Shown piece by piece: positions 1-11,721 of a DNA stretch of 64,000 nucleotides; position 1 is the stretch's first letter; each line of letters starts with the position of its first letter. The stretch lies in the NCBI GenBank assembly GCA_964016885.1, contig OZ024743.1:347895046-347959045 (forward strand), read 5' to 3'. The DNA comes from Eledone cirrhosa. Lineage: Eukaryota; Mollusca; Cephalopoda; Octopoda; Eledonidae. The notes under the pieces were generated by a model that searched no databases, was not told where the DNA came from, and was given only the letters and a program-made list of their open reading frames with translations. The position numbers and the translations under genes are program-made.

Positions 1-32
1 TGTGTGTGTGTGTGTGTGCGCGTGTGTTTGTG

Positions 33-90
<58 letters not shown>

Positions 91-92
91 AT
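1..92. repeat. (TG)n/(TA)n microsatellite
   Basis: A TG tract (about 1-30) followed by a long TA tract. It is cut by the left edge of the window, so its true length is unknown. The 93-385 stretch beyond it holds no gene I can support. Confidence 0.95.
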
Positions 93-386
93 ATAACAAA
101 GCTAACAATGCAGTACATTGAAGAAATATATTAGGGTAATGTTTGATATAGAAGGAAAAGAGTCTTAACATTTTGACTAATATACACATATGCAAATATG
201 CATATATATAAATAAGCTCTCGTTAGCCAATAACATATAAAGTCACCCCACATAATGTTGTTAACATCTGACGACTTCAAACTGGTGCACGTACCTGTTG
301 TCACGACTGCACAACAGTTTCATGTCGGTGTCACAGAAATACGTATAAATAGTAAATATGATTATGTAACATCTTCCTAAACGTTT

Positions 387-720
<334 letters not shown>

Positions 721-744
721 CATATATATATATACATATATATG

Positions 745-1015
745 GCTTAGGTGAAGGCGCATGGCTTAGTGGTTAGTGGTTAGAGCAATTGGAAGGTTGT
801 GAGTTCAAATCTCGGACCGGGTGATGTCTTGTTTCCTTGAGCAAGACACTTTATTTCACGTTGCTCCAGTTTACTCAGCTGTAGAAATGAGTAGCAGCCT
901 GCCCGCCCAGCCAGTGAAATGGCGTTATATTATGGCTAAAACAGCACGATGTGTTGTGATCAGCGGCGCCGATTGGCGCCCGACAGACTGGTCGGTCAAG
1001 ATGATCAAGGTGATA
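745..1015 (+). mobile_element. tRNA-derived SINE (family B), 5' part
   Basis: Polymerase III-like boxes are visible: an A-box-like TGGCTTAGTGGTTAG at about 763 and a B-box-like GAGTTCAAATCTC at about 801. A body with CTTGAGCAAGACACTTTATT and GTTGCTCCAG follows. This body is shared with the copy at 1625-1880. The head contains a short duplication of GTGGTTA. The exact 3' end is not clear. Confidence 0.75.
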
Positions 1016-1624
1016 TATGACTATAAAACATGACATAAAAAATTGCAAGGAAATTTCATATAGAAAATTGTCTAAAGACTACTACAAAACGAGAGATAAT
1101 ATAGCTTAGTATAGAAAGAGAGATTTGAGGTTATTTACAAAAGATCATATGATTAGGCTAAAACAAAAAACAGTGCAGGCGTATATGAAACGAAAATGTC
1201 TTTCTAGTAGAATAACAGTGTGTTTCGATTAAGACAAGACAAAATACTTCACAATGGAAATTCTGCAAGTAAGTAACGCCAGGAAGTGAAATATTATTAC
1301 TGGCTTTCACCCTTAGCAGGGATAAGAGGGGTAAAAAATGAGAGAGGATTTGCCTAGTTCAAAACCAGAGAGTGTAAGGAAATTAGAAGAGACAGTTGTT
1401 GCGCATATATCAGAAAGCAGAGAAGGAAGGGGAGAAAGAGAAATAAGAAAGAGTGAAAAATAGGCGAGAATGAAAGGGATAGGGGGAGAAAATGTAGAGA
1501 GCATCGTTAACACGGTAAATGACTTGATTAGCGTTACATGTAAAGTAAATGTTTTCTAAGTTGCACATGGTGTAAAACATGGACGACTTGTGGGTTGTTT
1601 GTTATAGTGATAGACAGGCAATGA
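1016..1624. other. Unannotated AT-rich stretch
   Basis: I see no gene or clear repeat. A short piece near 1303-1325 (CTTTCACCCTTAGCAGGGAT) resembles the start of the repeat at 32735 and 38415 and may be a scrap of it. Confidence 0.4.
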
Positions 1625-1880
1625 TAAGTCCATGAATTTGATTCCTTGACAGGGTTTCGTGTTGTGTCTTTGAACAAGAAACTTTATTTGACATTGCACC
1701 AGCCTACTCACTTGGAAAAAAATAGTTGTGATGACGCTCTGTGCCAATTTACATTGGCTTTTGGTTGATATAAGTGGCGTGGAGAGGAGATACATACATG
1801 AAGGTGCGATTGCTGGTCTTCCATAAAATGCTCTGCTCAGACAAACACCTTCGATTAAGAAAAATTCCCAGTGCAAACCC
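1625..1880 (+). mobile_element. tRNA-derived SINE (family B), 5'-truncated
   Basis: It lacks the A box. The body keeps GTTGTGTCTTTGAACAAGAA, TTTATTTGACATTGCACCAG and, further on, GTGGCGTGGAGAGGAG and TTGCTGGTCTTCCATAAA. These are the middle and 3' segments of the same family as 745-1015. It is quite diverged, so an old insertion. Confidence 0.7.
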
Positions 1881-1984
1881 ATTGTTAATCATAGGTGATG
1901 GGACACTTAACAGGGAGAGAAACATATATATAAGAGACGCCAGCACTCTGTATCGGTTGGAAGAGTTTTAATGTTATCAAATAT

Positions 1985-2165
1985 AATTGTTTCTACTTTC
2001 GGCACAAGGCCAGCAATTACACAGTACATTACTGGTACTTTATTTTTATCGACCCCGTAAGGATGAAAGGCAAAGTTAACCTCGGCGGGATTTGAACTCA
2101 GACTGTAAAGGAACGTAACTATGCTAGAAAATATGGCGTCCAACCCTCTACCGATACTGCCAATG
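1985..2165 (-). mobile_element. tRNA-derived SINE (family A), full length with target duplication
   Basis: Read on the minus strand, the element starts with a tRNA-like head (GGCAGTATCGGTAGAGGG, then GAGTTCAAATCCCGCC as B box), followed by TTTGCCTTTCATCCTTAC and GTCGATAAAATAAAGTACCA, and ends GTAGAAACAATTAT. A 17-bp direct repeat, ATGTTATCAAATATAAT, lies at 1971-1987 and 2163-2179. This is a clean target-site duplication, so the copy is intact in its original target. Confidence 0.9.
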
Positions 2166-2179
2166 TTATCAAATATAAT

Positions 2180-3487
2180 GGAAACTACTCGGTGTCTATA
2201 TTACAAACTGCATCATGTGGTAAAAATTACCACTTTCATCGAACATGTAACCAAATTCTTTCTTCGATCTTAACAATCTATTAAACATCACTTTATATTC
2301 TTTAACTATATGGCTACCATTTTTCACATACCACCCCACGTTAATCACACACACACACAGTCTTTCTCTTTCTCTCACTCCCCCTTCCACCCCTTCTCTC
2401 TCTCTCTCTCTCTATGTATACATATATATATATATAAATGCAGCAATATCAACATTGCCACCAACACCATCCATCCACCCACTGCTGCTATCATTTGCTA
2501 ACCGATTAGTAGTTAATGCCTCACTTGATATACCATCACCGATATGAACATTTAGTAGTAAGGTCGATTTTCGGAAATCTCTCTCATGTCTGCTGGCGGA
2601 TGATAATTCCCTTGTCTGGTTTTACTGAATCATTTGAAACGAGAAATTAGGAGAGACGCATCTAGATATTATCATACGTTTTGGCTGCCTTTTTTCTGGG
2701 CTAGCCGATATTCGTCTTAGACATGGGGATTATAAAGGGAACCACGTAATTTGCAAGAACTACAGCCAGAATGTTTTGTGGTATTCTTCACGACTCCCCT
2801 CGCCCTTATATCCAATCAGGTCGATTTCAACCTTTCGATTTCATCTTTTCCAGATCGGTAGACGAAATACTAATCAATTATTTAGCTCACATTTTCTTTG
2901 TTACGCTTTTCCCCTCACATGAATGTACTTAAATTTCTTTCTTTCACACTCTCTCTAATTATTTCTCTCTATATATATCTTTCCTTTTCTCTTTCCTTCA
3001 TTCCAGCTTTGATCAGACCCTCAATATGATTGGCTACGCCCGGTCCAAGATCTCCTAGATTCGCGCAATGATTTTCCATTACGCCAATACCTCCACGATA
3101 CAATCAGTAGTTAACATTCCATAGCAAAGTAAAATAAGACTAGGTTTATAGCGATTGTTGAGAAAGGCCATGTAGGATAACTTACTGTACTTCATGACTT
3201 ACACAACTTAATATCCTATCAATATTGTCGATAGTCAAAGCCCATTGCAGTCACCACATTAAGAACCACAATCTAAATAGGAAGAACTGGTTAAAGTTTC
3301 TTGTTAAAGTGCATGAAGACCATAAACTTCAATTTCCTATAATTTTGTTGTCTACGTAAACGATTATCACTCAAGAAGAAAAAAAATAAGAAAGTGCAAC
3401 ACGATCAGCCATAAACTAGTGTGATTTTGAAATGATTCGTGGAAAAAATGACATTGTAGAAGTATGGGAAAAAGTAGGGAAATATGT
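2180..3487. other. No gene seen; short CA/CT microsatellites and an old repeat trace
   Basis: It contains short (CA)n and (CT)n tracts at about 2346-2440. A stretch at about 2545-2575 (GAACATTTAGTAGTAAGGTC) is similar to 48385-48405, so an old dispersed repeat is likely. No coding signal is convincing. Confidence 0.4.
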
Positions 3488-3552
3488 AATATATATATAT
3501 ATATACTTATATATATATATGTATATATATATGTGTGTGTACGTGCATATAT

Positions 3553-3624
<72 letters not shown>
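3488..3624. repeat. (TA)n microsatellite
   Basis: TA repeats with minor interruptions (TG, CA) over about 137 bp. Confidence 0.95.
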
Positions 3625-3629
<5 letters not shown>

Positions 3630-3844
3630 TAATAAAACAAAGCAAAAGTATAGTTAGTGAGGGAGGTGAGTGCCAGAAGGCGAAATAATGCAAATTGAAC
3701 CGGTGCTAACTATAAGATATCACACTGCGAAGTAAATGATAAAAGATGAATGTAAGTATTAGAAAGAATATTAACAAGAAATCAAAAAAATTGATATGAA
3801 AAAATATATATTTGTACGTGTCTATGTGTGTCAATATGTTCTCA

Positions 3845-3962
3845 TATATAGGTATATATATATATATATATAAATATGTGTGTGTGTGTGTGCGTTTGTG
3901 TGTGTGTGAGTGTGTTTGAGTATGTGCGTGTGTGCGTGTGTGTATGCATGTATGTATACATA
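3845..3962. repeat. (TA)n/(TG)n microsatellite
   Basis: A short TA tract followed by TG-rich imperfect repeats. Confidence 0.9.
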
Positions 3963-4068
3963 AGTTTATTGCTTATTGTAGCGTATATATAGCTGTGTAT
4001 CAAAGTATGACACACGCATGGGAACAAAACAAAAAAACTCTATGTAGGCCACGAAGGGACAGAGCATA

Positions 4069-4160
4069 CTACTACTACTACCACTACTACTACTACTACT
4101 ACTACTAATAATAATAATAATAATAATAATACTAATACTACGTTATAATAATAATAATTG
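4069..4160. repeat. (ACT)n/(AAT)n trinucleotide repeat
   Basis: ACT units turn into AAT units and then directly meet the 3' end of a SINE fragment. The AAT part probably grew from the SINE tail. Confidence 0.85.
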
Positions 4161-4218
4161 TTTCTACTGTTGGCACAAGACCAGCAATTATCCCAGTGCA
4201 TTACTTGTGGTTTATTTA
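4153..4218 (-). mobile_element. Family A SINE, 3' fragment
   Basis: Only about 65 bp of the 3' end are present (ATTGTTTCTACTGTTGGCAC, then GCATTACT). A 5'-truncated insertion. A fuller copy in the same orientation follows ten bases later. Confidence 0.75.
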
Positions 4219-4228
4219 ATAATGATAA

Positions 4229-4409
4229 TAATTGTTTCTACTTTAGGCACAAGGCCAGCAATTACCAGTGCATTACTGGTACTTTATTTTATCGACCCCG
4301 TAAGGATGAAAGGCAAAGTCAACCTCGGCGGGATTTGAACTCAGATGGTAAAGGGACGTAACTACGCTGGAAAGCATGGCGTCCGACCCTCTACCGATAC
4401 TGCCAATCC
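4229..4409 (-). mobile_element. Family A SINE, near full length
   Basis: All family landmarks are present in reverse: tail, GTACTTTATTTTATCGACCC, B box (GGGATTTGAACTCAG) and head ending GATACTGCCAATC. It stands in tandem with the 3' fragment at 4153-4218. Confidence 0.9.
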
Positions 4410-4568
4410 AAATGATAATAATGAGTATGAATAGGAGGATTCAAGAAAAATCCATGACAATATTAGTACATTTTATTATATATATGTGTGTGTGCGGATG
4501 CATGTGTCTATGTGTGTTTGAAGCGCATATACTCACACACGCTTATACTCTCCCTCTTTCTCTCCTAT

Positions 4569-4654
4569 ATATTGGGTCATCAAGTATGACATTTGTAGAA
4601 ATTTGTTCTTTTTTCTACAAATTTCTATAAATTTCATACTTCATGACCCAATAT
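4569..4654. mobile_element. Small mariner-like hairpin element
   Basis: Two arms of about 36 bp (4569-4605 and 4615-4654), each beginning TTGGGTCAT from the outside, pair with few mismatches around a loop of about 10 bp. It is flanked by TA dinucleotides. The size, the terminus and the TA flank fit a non-autonomous Tc1/mariner derivative, but no transposase is present to prove this. Confidence 0.6.
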
Positions 4655-4658
4655 ATAT

Positions 4659-4691
4659 GTTTACATCCTCAATTTTAACCAAAGCACGACG

Positions 4692-4722
<31 letters not shown>

Positions 4723-4782
4723 ATATATAGATGTTTATAATGTATATGTTGTTGTGCTTTGGTTAGAATTGAGGATGTAAAC
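4659..4782. repeat. Inverted repeat around a TA tract
   Basis: GTTTACATCCTCAATTTTAA at 4659 pairs with its complement ending at 4782. The arms are about 32 bp and the centre is a TA microsatellite. It starts four bases after the preceding hairpin, so the two may be parts of one element. Confidence 0.7.
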
Positions 4783-6239
4783 ATTCAGGTGCAAGTAAAT
4801 TAGAAAACTGGTTTGAATAAACGAGTATAGTAGAGATGTGCAATGGCGTCATGGTCAGATGTCGTCAGCAGACTTTAGGTAATTTGAGTGCAGTGGCAGC
4901 AGAGAAAGAAAACAACGAGCGAAATGAGATAGAAAAATATGGGAAACAAGGTGTGGAGAGTTTGGAAATTGTAGCATTGTATGCAGTCTGACTCCACCAT
5001 ACTGCTCTGGAATTCTGATAATCCTCTTCTCAAAGGTAACTGAGTTGAAAGTGATCATCAGGCTTGGTGTGATTTGTCCTCAATGCCCTTAGTTTATAAA
5101 AAAAGAAAAAAATACAATACGTCTGTATTGAATCCATAGTAGTGTTTTTCAATTTGCGTGTCGTGACCATCTCGAGAAATCCTCTAGATATCTCATGAAA
5201 TTAGTCAAAACGTATTAATGTTTATAAATGTGGGCATCAAGGGTGATTGTACACGTGGCAGTTCATACACTGTACGATATGTAATTGGATGTCAGACTCA
5301 TCAGTGCAATATTTAATTACAACCCTTTACTATCCGATATAAAATCTGGACGACATGATGAAGTACTTGGTTTATTTAATCGATTTTCACCTCACCCTAT
5401 CATTGCTGGTGTAGCGCAAGTGAAAAAAGGAGGAATTATTTCCAAGCCAGTTATTTCTTTTCTCGGATAGCATCTTTGACCTCTTTTTTGAAACAGGATT
5501 TCCTATGCTCTCCTTCGTCACACAAAAAACATTTATTATTTTTGATTATTTGTGTTGTTAAATTAACCCATATATTGAAATTTTATATTTTAATAGTTGT
5601 GTTGCTAATAAATGTTGGAAAATATGTATTCTATATTTGCCGATTATCGCCAGGTTTAACAAGGTAACTCTGAAGTTGTCATGCACTGAGCTAAAACAAA
5701 ATTAATTACTAGCAAAATAATAATTTACAACACAGGTAAAATCTCACATGTTTTCAAACCGCTAACTACTGGACATATATAGAAAAAAACACTCACACAA
5801 ATGTAACTATACCCACCCCCTGAATATATATATATATATCGAGTTTCACAGGCTTCGCGCACCCTGAATAATCAGAGTCTGATTTTCTACCTTGGGTCCA
5901 ATTTCCCCTATGGACTCAAATCCCCGCCCCAATTTCTTTAAGATTACACAGAGGTGCTCGTGCTTACTTCTATACACCTTGCCACCTTCACATTTTCCCC
6001 GACACTTGTTACACATGCGAGCGTATATTTACCCACTAGTTACCTATGGCTATGTTATGGTGTGAAAAAAAAGAAAAACGTACACACACGTGTGCACGCG
6101 CACACGTACATATATAAAATGTTTTTTTTTTTCCCAGACACATTGCAAATAGCAGGTGTGGGAGAGTACTTTTTATTACAAAGTCGACGAATGGTCAGTC
6201 TGAACATTTTAATTTGGATTCCAGTTTAAGCCCAAATTC
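4783..6239. other. No gene seen
   Basis: AT-rich sequence with no recognisable coding or repeat family. A stretch near 5150 (GTGTTTTTCAATTTGCGTGT) hints at a decayed hAT-type end, but I could not find its partner. Confidence 0.4.
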
Positions 6240-6990
6240 CTCCTATTTCTTGACCTTGGGTACCTTTATTTTCCATGCCTTTAATGTATCATTTTGTTGG
6301 CTATCTTGAGATTAGTTATTCTCCAGTTGTATATAATTAGATCGCGATCAGTTGACAGCTCAGTCCCTCTCTTAATATGGTCATCCAGAACAGAATCGAA
6401 GAGATCAGAGACAATAAAAAAATCTGTGCTGGAAGAAGATGTTCATAATAGACATATCACAGAGTTCATTGTTAGAACAGAAGACTGATATGGCCCCTCC
6501 ATTCGTATTTAGATCGAGGTCACCCTTTCAGTTCACTCCTTTCCAAGTTGGTGGTCAATGCAAACATACCCATTAAAGTCTACCATCGAGCTATATGACT
6601 CAATCTTAATTTCATCTAACGTTGCAGGGACTTAATCGGATTAGTTGTTTGGTGCATAAAGATGCACCCCCCCCCCCCCACAGAGACCTATGTCTCAACC
6701 TAAGCTTCAAAAGTCAAATCCACCCTCCTAATGGGATCCAGACCACAACACATTCCGACAGCCAGAGGCTTGTGAATGAACCCACTCCCGCCTGTGAACT
6801 CAATTCTGGCGCCACACCAAAATAGTGGAGTTTCTATCCTCCATTAAAATCGACAGTATCAAAGCCTCGGAAATTTGTTGAGGAATCCCCGACTATATCT
6901 AGCCGGTAGCCTCAAGCCTCCTCCACTAGCTCCAGCTACTTGCCTTTAAGGGTTGTGATGTTCCAGATTCCAATTGTTAAGTGTTGCTCC
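6240..6990 (-). pseudogene. RTE-type LINE endonuclease fragment
   Basis: On the minus strand the region reads in several frames as a decayed apurinic-type endonuclease domain. It starts near 6988 with a stretch like WNITTLKGK...ELVEEA and LDIVGDSSTNFRGFDTVD, continues through WIPLGGWI and LKLRLRHRSL, then VDFNGY (the GDFN-like motif) near 6575, and ends with KRGTELSTDRDLIIYN near 6355. The order matches the RTE-like LINEs common in molluscs. Stops and frameshifts break it and the reverse transcriptase part is missing here. An RTE-type RT fragment sits on the other strand at 9862-10985, so they are separate insertions or an inversion. Moderate confidence; a protein search would settle it. Confidence 0.6.
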
Positions 6991-7356
6991 CTTCCGCACA
7001 TCCTTTGGGGTCTCGGGATACGCAATATTTGTGCGTCGATCGCGCGCTTCAAAAGGTCGTACTCCCATTACGAGTTTTTGTAGCACGAAATAGAGACTTT
7101 AATATAATAATAGCATCTTCCCCTATGTGTCGGCCACAGGGGCTGACATATAGGACACGATACACTAGACAGGGACAGTGGGGGTTTAAGTATAAAACAT
7201 GTAAAAATATAAATAACAAAAACAAAATGAGAAGAAAAATACAACAATGAAACATTGTCCAATATGGTTGGCTCAGGTACCCCCACCAATCTTGATCCAC
7301 CCGACTCTTTGAGAGCACCCAGGAAAGGCACACCTCTTCTGCTCAAATTCAACCAC

Positions 7357-8430
7357 CTACAGGCGCATGATCAGAGTAGGCCCACTCACACGCACAATTC
7401 TCGCCACATTCACCCACCTTTCAGCAAATGTAACGGGGGTCAGCACTTCTCTCCCCAGCCTCACCTTCCTTTCCAAGTGAAACTTGAAAAAGTTAATGAG
7501 GGATTGGCCGAAGAGAAAAGTGTCTGTCTTCAGTCCTTTCAATTTGATCCACCATACAATCTCTTTCGCTACTGCCACCAGACAGAGGAAAATTAACTGC
7601 CCGTCCTGACCAAAAGAAGGCGGCGGGTCGATCTGCACTATGGACGCGGCCGACAACAGGATCCGTTCTACACACGACAACAGCTGTTCGACATAGCTCC
7701 ACAAGTAAGTAATGCACGGACACTGGACAAGTGCGCGCAGAACGGTTTCGTCGCTCTGGAGGTATCTCGGGTAGGTGCGGCTGACAGGACTTCCGTCCAT
7801 ATAGAGCTTATCTCGAACCGGTAGTGCCCCCCCCCCCGGTAGCACTGTTAAGCGATGGATATTTGGAAGTTATCCATCGTCACGGGCTCGAGAGTCCTCC
7901 GTTTCAGACTGGTCAGTTCGACTTCGTCGACGCCCAGATCTTCTCCGAGTGCGTCATCGCACTTGCCCACCATTATTCCTCTATAGAATTCGAGAGTGGA
8001 AGTTCCACTGACTGTATTGCTAGCCTGGTAGATGGCATGAGTTCCTGGCAACATCCCAGTCTTGGTCTATTCTTGACACAGGGCTGCAGTTCTGTCAAAG
8101 AGACGAGCTGCGGAAAGGCCCGTCTGACAAACGGTGACTACACATGTTCACCGCTTAGGCAGAGTATATGGAGATGCCGCATCCCCGGCGCATCATTGGC
8201 CACGGCATTCCCAGTCCTCCGCGTAAAGAATGCAGGCAGCAGACTGACAACTGCATGAACGGAACCCCTCCCCTCCACAACAATTTGAAGAGGAGTCGTA
8301 CAAACTTGGTGAGGCACGGACGGGGCAAGGCATGACGGTCAGTCATTCGCCACCTCCGCTCGACCAGTGATAGCTTCATCGCAGCCCATTTCTTTGTGAT
8401 TTGGCTACCCTGCCCATCACCTTGCCCCAA
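7357..8430 (-). pseudogene. Tx1-like LINE C-terminal domain
   Basis: Decayed C-terminal ORF2. LPVRDKLY and DETVLRALVQCPCITYLW at about 7640-7830 match LPVRDKLY and DETVLHALVQCPSIADLW in the other copy at 11722-12633. The upstream part (8155-8430) contains RGGLGMPWPMMRR, matching RGVLGMPWMMMRR there. Frames change several times and an 11-base C run (7829-7839) has probably slipped. Its function in this LINE group is unknown; the cysteine/histidine spacing suggests a zinc-binding module. Confidence 0.75.
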
Positions 8431-8533
8431 TTCTTATCCACCTGGAGGTCTGGGCCGAACCAAGCCCCGAACAACTTTACTGCTCCGTCCCTTCAGCGCC
8501 CAACGAAGCTGTTGGAAGGCATGGACTTGCTCT

Positions 8534-8993
8534 TCAGGTGCCGAGTTGCAAGCTCACCAACTTTTCCGGGTTATGTTTCGCTCCCGTCAACCTTACATAT
8601 TCCTCCAATAGGATGCCGAGCACGTCGATTTCCAAGGTGTCCGACACCATTGCGGTGATGTCGTCCGCATAAGCCGACACAGCCTTTCCGCATCCCGGTT
8701 CGAGTGGGATACCCTGGAACAGCTCTAGCTCTCGCAATAATGTCTCGAGAATTTACAGAAGGGAGAATGTACAGAAGGGAGAATGTACAGAAGGGAGGAG
8801 ACAGTGCACCCCTACAGACAGATTGGGAGATCTTAAACGGTTCCGAAAGGTGGCCACTAACTTTGACAACCGAGCAGATGCCGCTGTGCATTGCAGCGAT
8901 ACAGCTTCTGAAGAGGGGGCCGAAACCAGCTGCCTTGAAACAGCCCCCAGGTACCAATGGTCGACCCAATCGAATATGTTCGTTTGATTTCAA
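8534..8993 (-). pseudogene. Tx1-like reverse transcriptase core with YADD
   Basis: Two overlapping frames cover the palm domain. The earlier one reads CIAAMHSGICS then SGHLSEPF. The later one contains KAVSAYADDITAMVSD, where YADD is the catalytic aspartate pair, and EYVRLTGAKHNPEKL, typical of the region after motif C. At least one frameshift separates them. It is a fragment and cannot make an active enzyme alone. Copy 2 lacks exactly this segment, so this is the only place in the window where the family's catalytic centre is preserved. Confidence 0.75.
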
Positions 8994-9560
8994 TTTCTAT
9001 GGATCAAAATATAAAGCCAACAAGGGCATCCTGAATTTCGGCTGAAGTTATCGGCCTTTCGCAGCGCTCAGCGTCGGCCGTTTTGAGGCGCGGCAAGTCA
9101 TCGTGGTAGGAACTAAAATCCGCTACCGTCTCTGACCCGCCACTGCACCCGACCAATCGAGTAAAGTGCTGGCGAAAGGTCATACATACACATCCGCCTA
9201 GAATCGCTCAGCTCGTGTCAGTCTCGGTACGTCAAAGACCAAGTTGTAGTTTTATTACCAGGATGCGCCTCTACCACGCGGGCTCATCGAACAGCTTTGG
9301 TTCTCTCATTTCTGAGAGCATGCACCTTAGCTCTGTCAATATAACCTTCGTGTTTCGCATTGCAGAAATGGTCTAATCCCATTTTGGCTGCTAGCATATC
9401 AGTTGCAATGCCACTACAAATAGCCTCGTCTAACTTATCTACAAGCTCCCTCTCCATTCTATTTTTCTCTAACACTACTTCTTTTCTAAACCCTATCGAC
9501 ATTACTCTAATCTCTCTTTTGAGATTCCTCCACCATCTGTTGTTGACGACCCCATGGAAG

Positions 9561-9861
9561 AAGTGTCATGGGTGTAGTGAATTCACAAGCGGTCCCCAAA
9601 AAACCCGCATGTGAATCCCGAACGAGGGGAAAAAACTTCATGTTTGCCGCAGATTCTCCACAGACGCAGGGACAGAAACGACCCAAAGCCGCCGGTTACC
9701 GGAACAAACACCTCTTGGATTTTCACCAGAGTCCCTTTTGCCGGGTTGCGGCCCTAATACCGCTGAGTGCCAGACCAATCCGCCTTGGGTGGCCCTACCA
9801 GGAACCGAAGTTCCCGACGACACGCCTCTGACACTACCCGTTGCCACCGCCCTGTCACGTT
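9561..9861. other. GC-richer spacer of unknown origin between two LINE fragments
   Basis: No coding match is visible. Its base composition is like the neighbouring LINEs and unlike the AT-rich surroundings, so it is probably untranslated LINE sequence. Confidence 0.4.
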
Positions 9862-10985
9862 GAGGAGGGGTTGGACTGTAGATCGGGAAGCCCTATGGCG
9901 TATAATGCAGGCTTCCCTGTGAAGACGGCATCCCAGTGAAGCTGTTTCGTCTCATACAAGGCTACTACCAGTCGACTCGGTCCCGAGTGAGGGTCTATGG
10001 GGGGAGACGGAGCCAGTCAATGTTGGGACCGGTGTTCGGCAGGGGTGTGCGCTATCGCCAACTCTCTTTAACTACGCCATTGACTACAATCTCAACACAG
10101 CGCTCCGGGATTACCCGGACGTAGAGGTCGGGATAGAGGTTGTGGTGACGGACCTGGCCTACGCGGAAGACATCGTGCTGTTGGGCGCTAACGGGACATA
10201 TGTACACGGTGCTCTCGAAAGGATACATACTGCAGCCACCGCTGTTGGTCTACGAATCAATGCCGCAAAGTCGTAGGTAATGACGTCACTGGTCTCGCCT
10301 GGTGCCTGGCAGCCATTATCTCTCGAGGGCGTGGACATGGAGGATGTGGAGTCCTTCGTTTATCTGGGCTCAACAGCGGTTCCAACGAGACACGGCGCAG
10401 CTGATGTCAAGCGTCGCATATGTGCTACCAGATCCGCCTTTGGGCACCGCCAGCGGTGTCTGTGGGACAGAAGAGAGATCACCTCAGCGACCAAAGGGCG
10501 AATCTACCAGGCCTTCGTTCGCACTATTCTCATCCATGGCTGTGAAACATGGCCTATGAGGGTAGTCGATCAACGAGGGCTGGAGGTCTTCGACAACGAC
10601 TATCTGCGCCGCATTCTTCGCTGCCGACGCGTTGATCGGGTAGCTGCCGCCAGTCTTTGTCTTCGCCTGAATCTTCGAACCCTTCCTTCAGCGCTTCTGC
10701 AACGGCGCTTGAGATGGTTTGGTCACGCAGCCCGGCGCCCTGAGGGTGAGCTGATCGGCGATGTTCTCCTCCTACCTCCACTCCCTAACTCGCGCATGCG
10801 CGTTGGTGCGCAGCTGAAGACCTGGGCAACGACGATCAAAAAGGACCTCTCCGGACTCTCAGGTCCGCAGGTGGTCGGCCTGCACCTATAGAACCGTGAC
10901 TGGCTCGCTATCGCCAGTGACCTAGCCCGGGACTGTCGTGCGTGGGCTGCCATGGTTCGGGATGCCCTCAGGACAAGGTAAGAAG
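9862..10985 (+). pseudogene. RTE-type reverse transcriptase, C-terminal half
   Basis: The plus strand reads VDREALWRIMQ (9872), then KLFRLIQGYY and SRVRVYG (9936-), VRQGC/SPTLFNYAIDY-like motif B with frame damage, DLAYAEDIVLLGAN (about 10153-10190) and a 203-codon open frame at 10280-10891 with FVYLGSTAV, GCETWPMR, DYLRRILRCRRVDRV and RLRWFGHAARRPEGELI. This order is typical of RTE/BovB-like RTs. The catalytic pair reads YAED rather than YADD, which should inactivate it. The endonuclease half is absent. Confidence 0.8.
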
Positions 10986-11124
10986 CCGGCTCAACCCGTC
11001 CAGGGTGAATCTCGACACAAGTAAAATTAAGTAAGTTGAAGACACCCCTGTCAACTTTTGCTTAACTAAATTGTTGACCCGGTCCCTCTAAGCTTTATGT
11101 GCCAGAAACGACATGTTGATCTTC

Positions 11125-11245
11125 TAATAATAATGGTTTCCTTTATTGGCCTCAACGGCCATAATATAGTATAGGAGACAATACATTGGATGGGGACAGT
11201 GGGAGTTTTACACAAACATCGAGTAATTATTAGGAAAGCAATAAC
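11125..11245 (-). mobile_element. LINE 3' untranslated fragment
   Basis: On the minus strand it ends GGCCAATAAAGGAAACCATT followed by ATT units. This matches in layout the 3' ends at 11290 and 57983 (GTTAATAAA or CCAATAAA, then a GAAA-containing run and an ATT tail). A severely 5'-truncated insertion of a related LINE. Confidence 0.65.
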
Positions 11246-11721
11246 AATATTGTAATGATAATGATAATAATAATAATAATATTAATAATAATAATAATGT
11301 TTTCTTTATTAACCACAAGGGTTTACATAAAGTAGACATTAAGGACAGTACAGGACAATACAGGACGGTACAAATGGGCATTTCTGCGTGTAAAAAAAAC
11401 AGAGGTTGAAATAAAATAACAAAGAAAAATTCCCCAATAGGGGGGAGACTTCCGAGGGACATTTGTGGAGAAAGCCCATTAAAAGACCACAGTGGCACTG
11501 ACCACCAGGGCAAGTGCCCTCTCCCAGTTTTCCACCTTTAATTTACAGACACATACTCAGAGAAGGCCCATTAATTCGGGCCATACTTGCTTCTCTCACC
11601 CATCTTTCAACAAAATGCTGGGAAGAGAGCACTTCCCTCTCTACCCTGATTTTCCTTTTCAAATGAAATTTGAAAAAGTTAATCAGGGCATCACCGAAGA
11701 GGTAAGTGCTCGTCTTCAGCC

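Larger units (their letters stand above)
7095..9560 (-). mobile_element. Tx1/L1-like LINE, copy 1 (5'-truncated)
   Basis: Minus-strand remnant of the same LINE family as 11290-16545. From 5' (right) to 3' (left) it has the post-endonuclease linker (9284-9502), an RT core with an intact YADD motif (8660-8671), the connection region and the cysteine-containing C-terminal domain (7357-8430), then a 3' untranslated end at about 7105 with a short TAT/AAT tail. The endonuclease and ORF1 are missing, and RT motifs 1-3 are deleted near 9040. A small 16-bp tandem repeat (AGAAGGGAGAATGTAC, about three times) sits at 8752-8800. Confidence 0.8.

Noticed and set aside
7357..7845. 162-codon frame as a host gene
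   Set aside because: It is colinear with the C-terminal LINE frame at 11722-12633.
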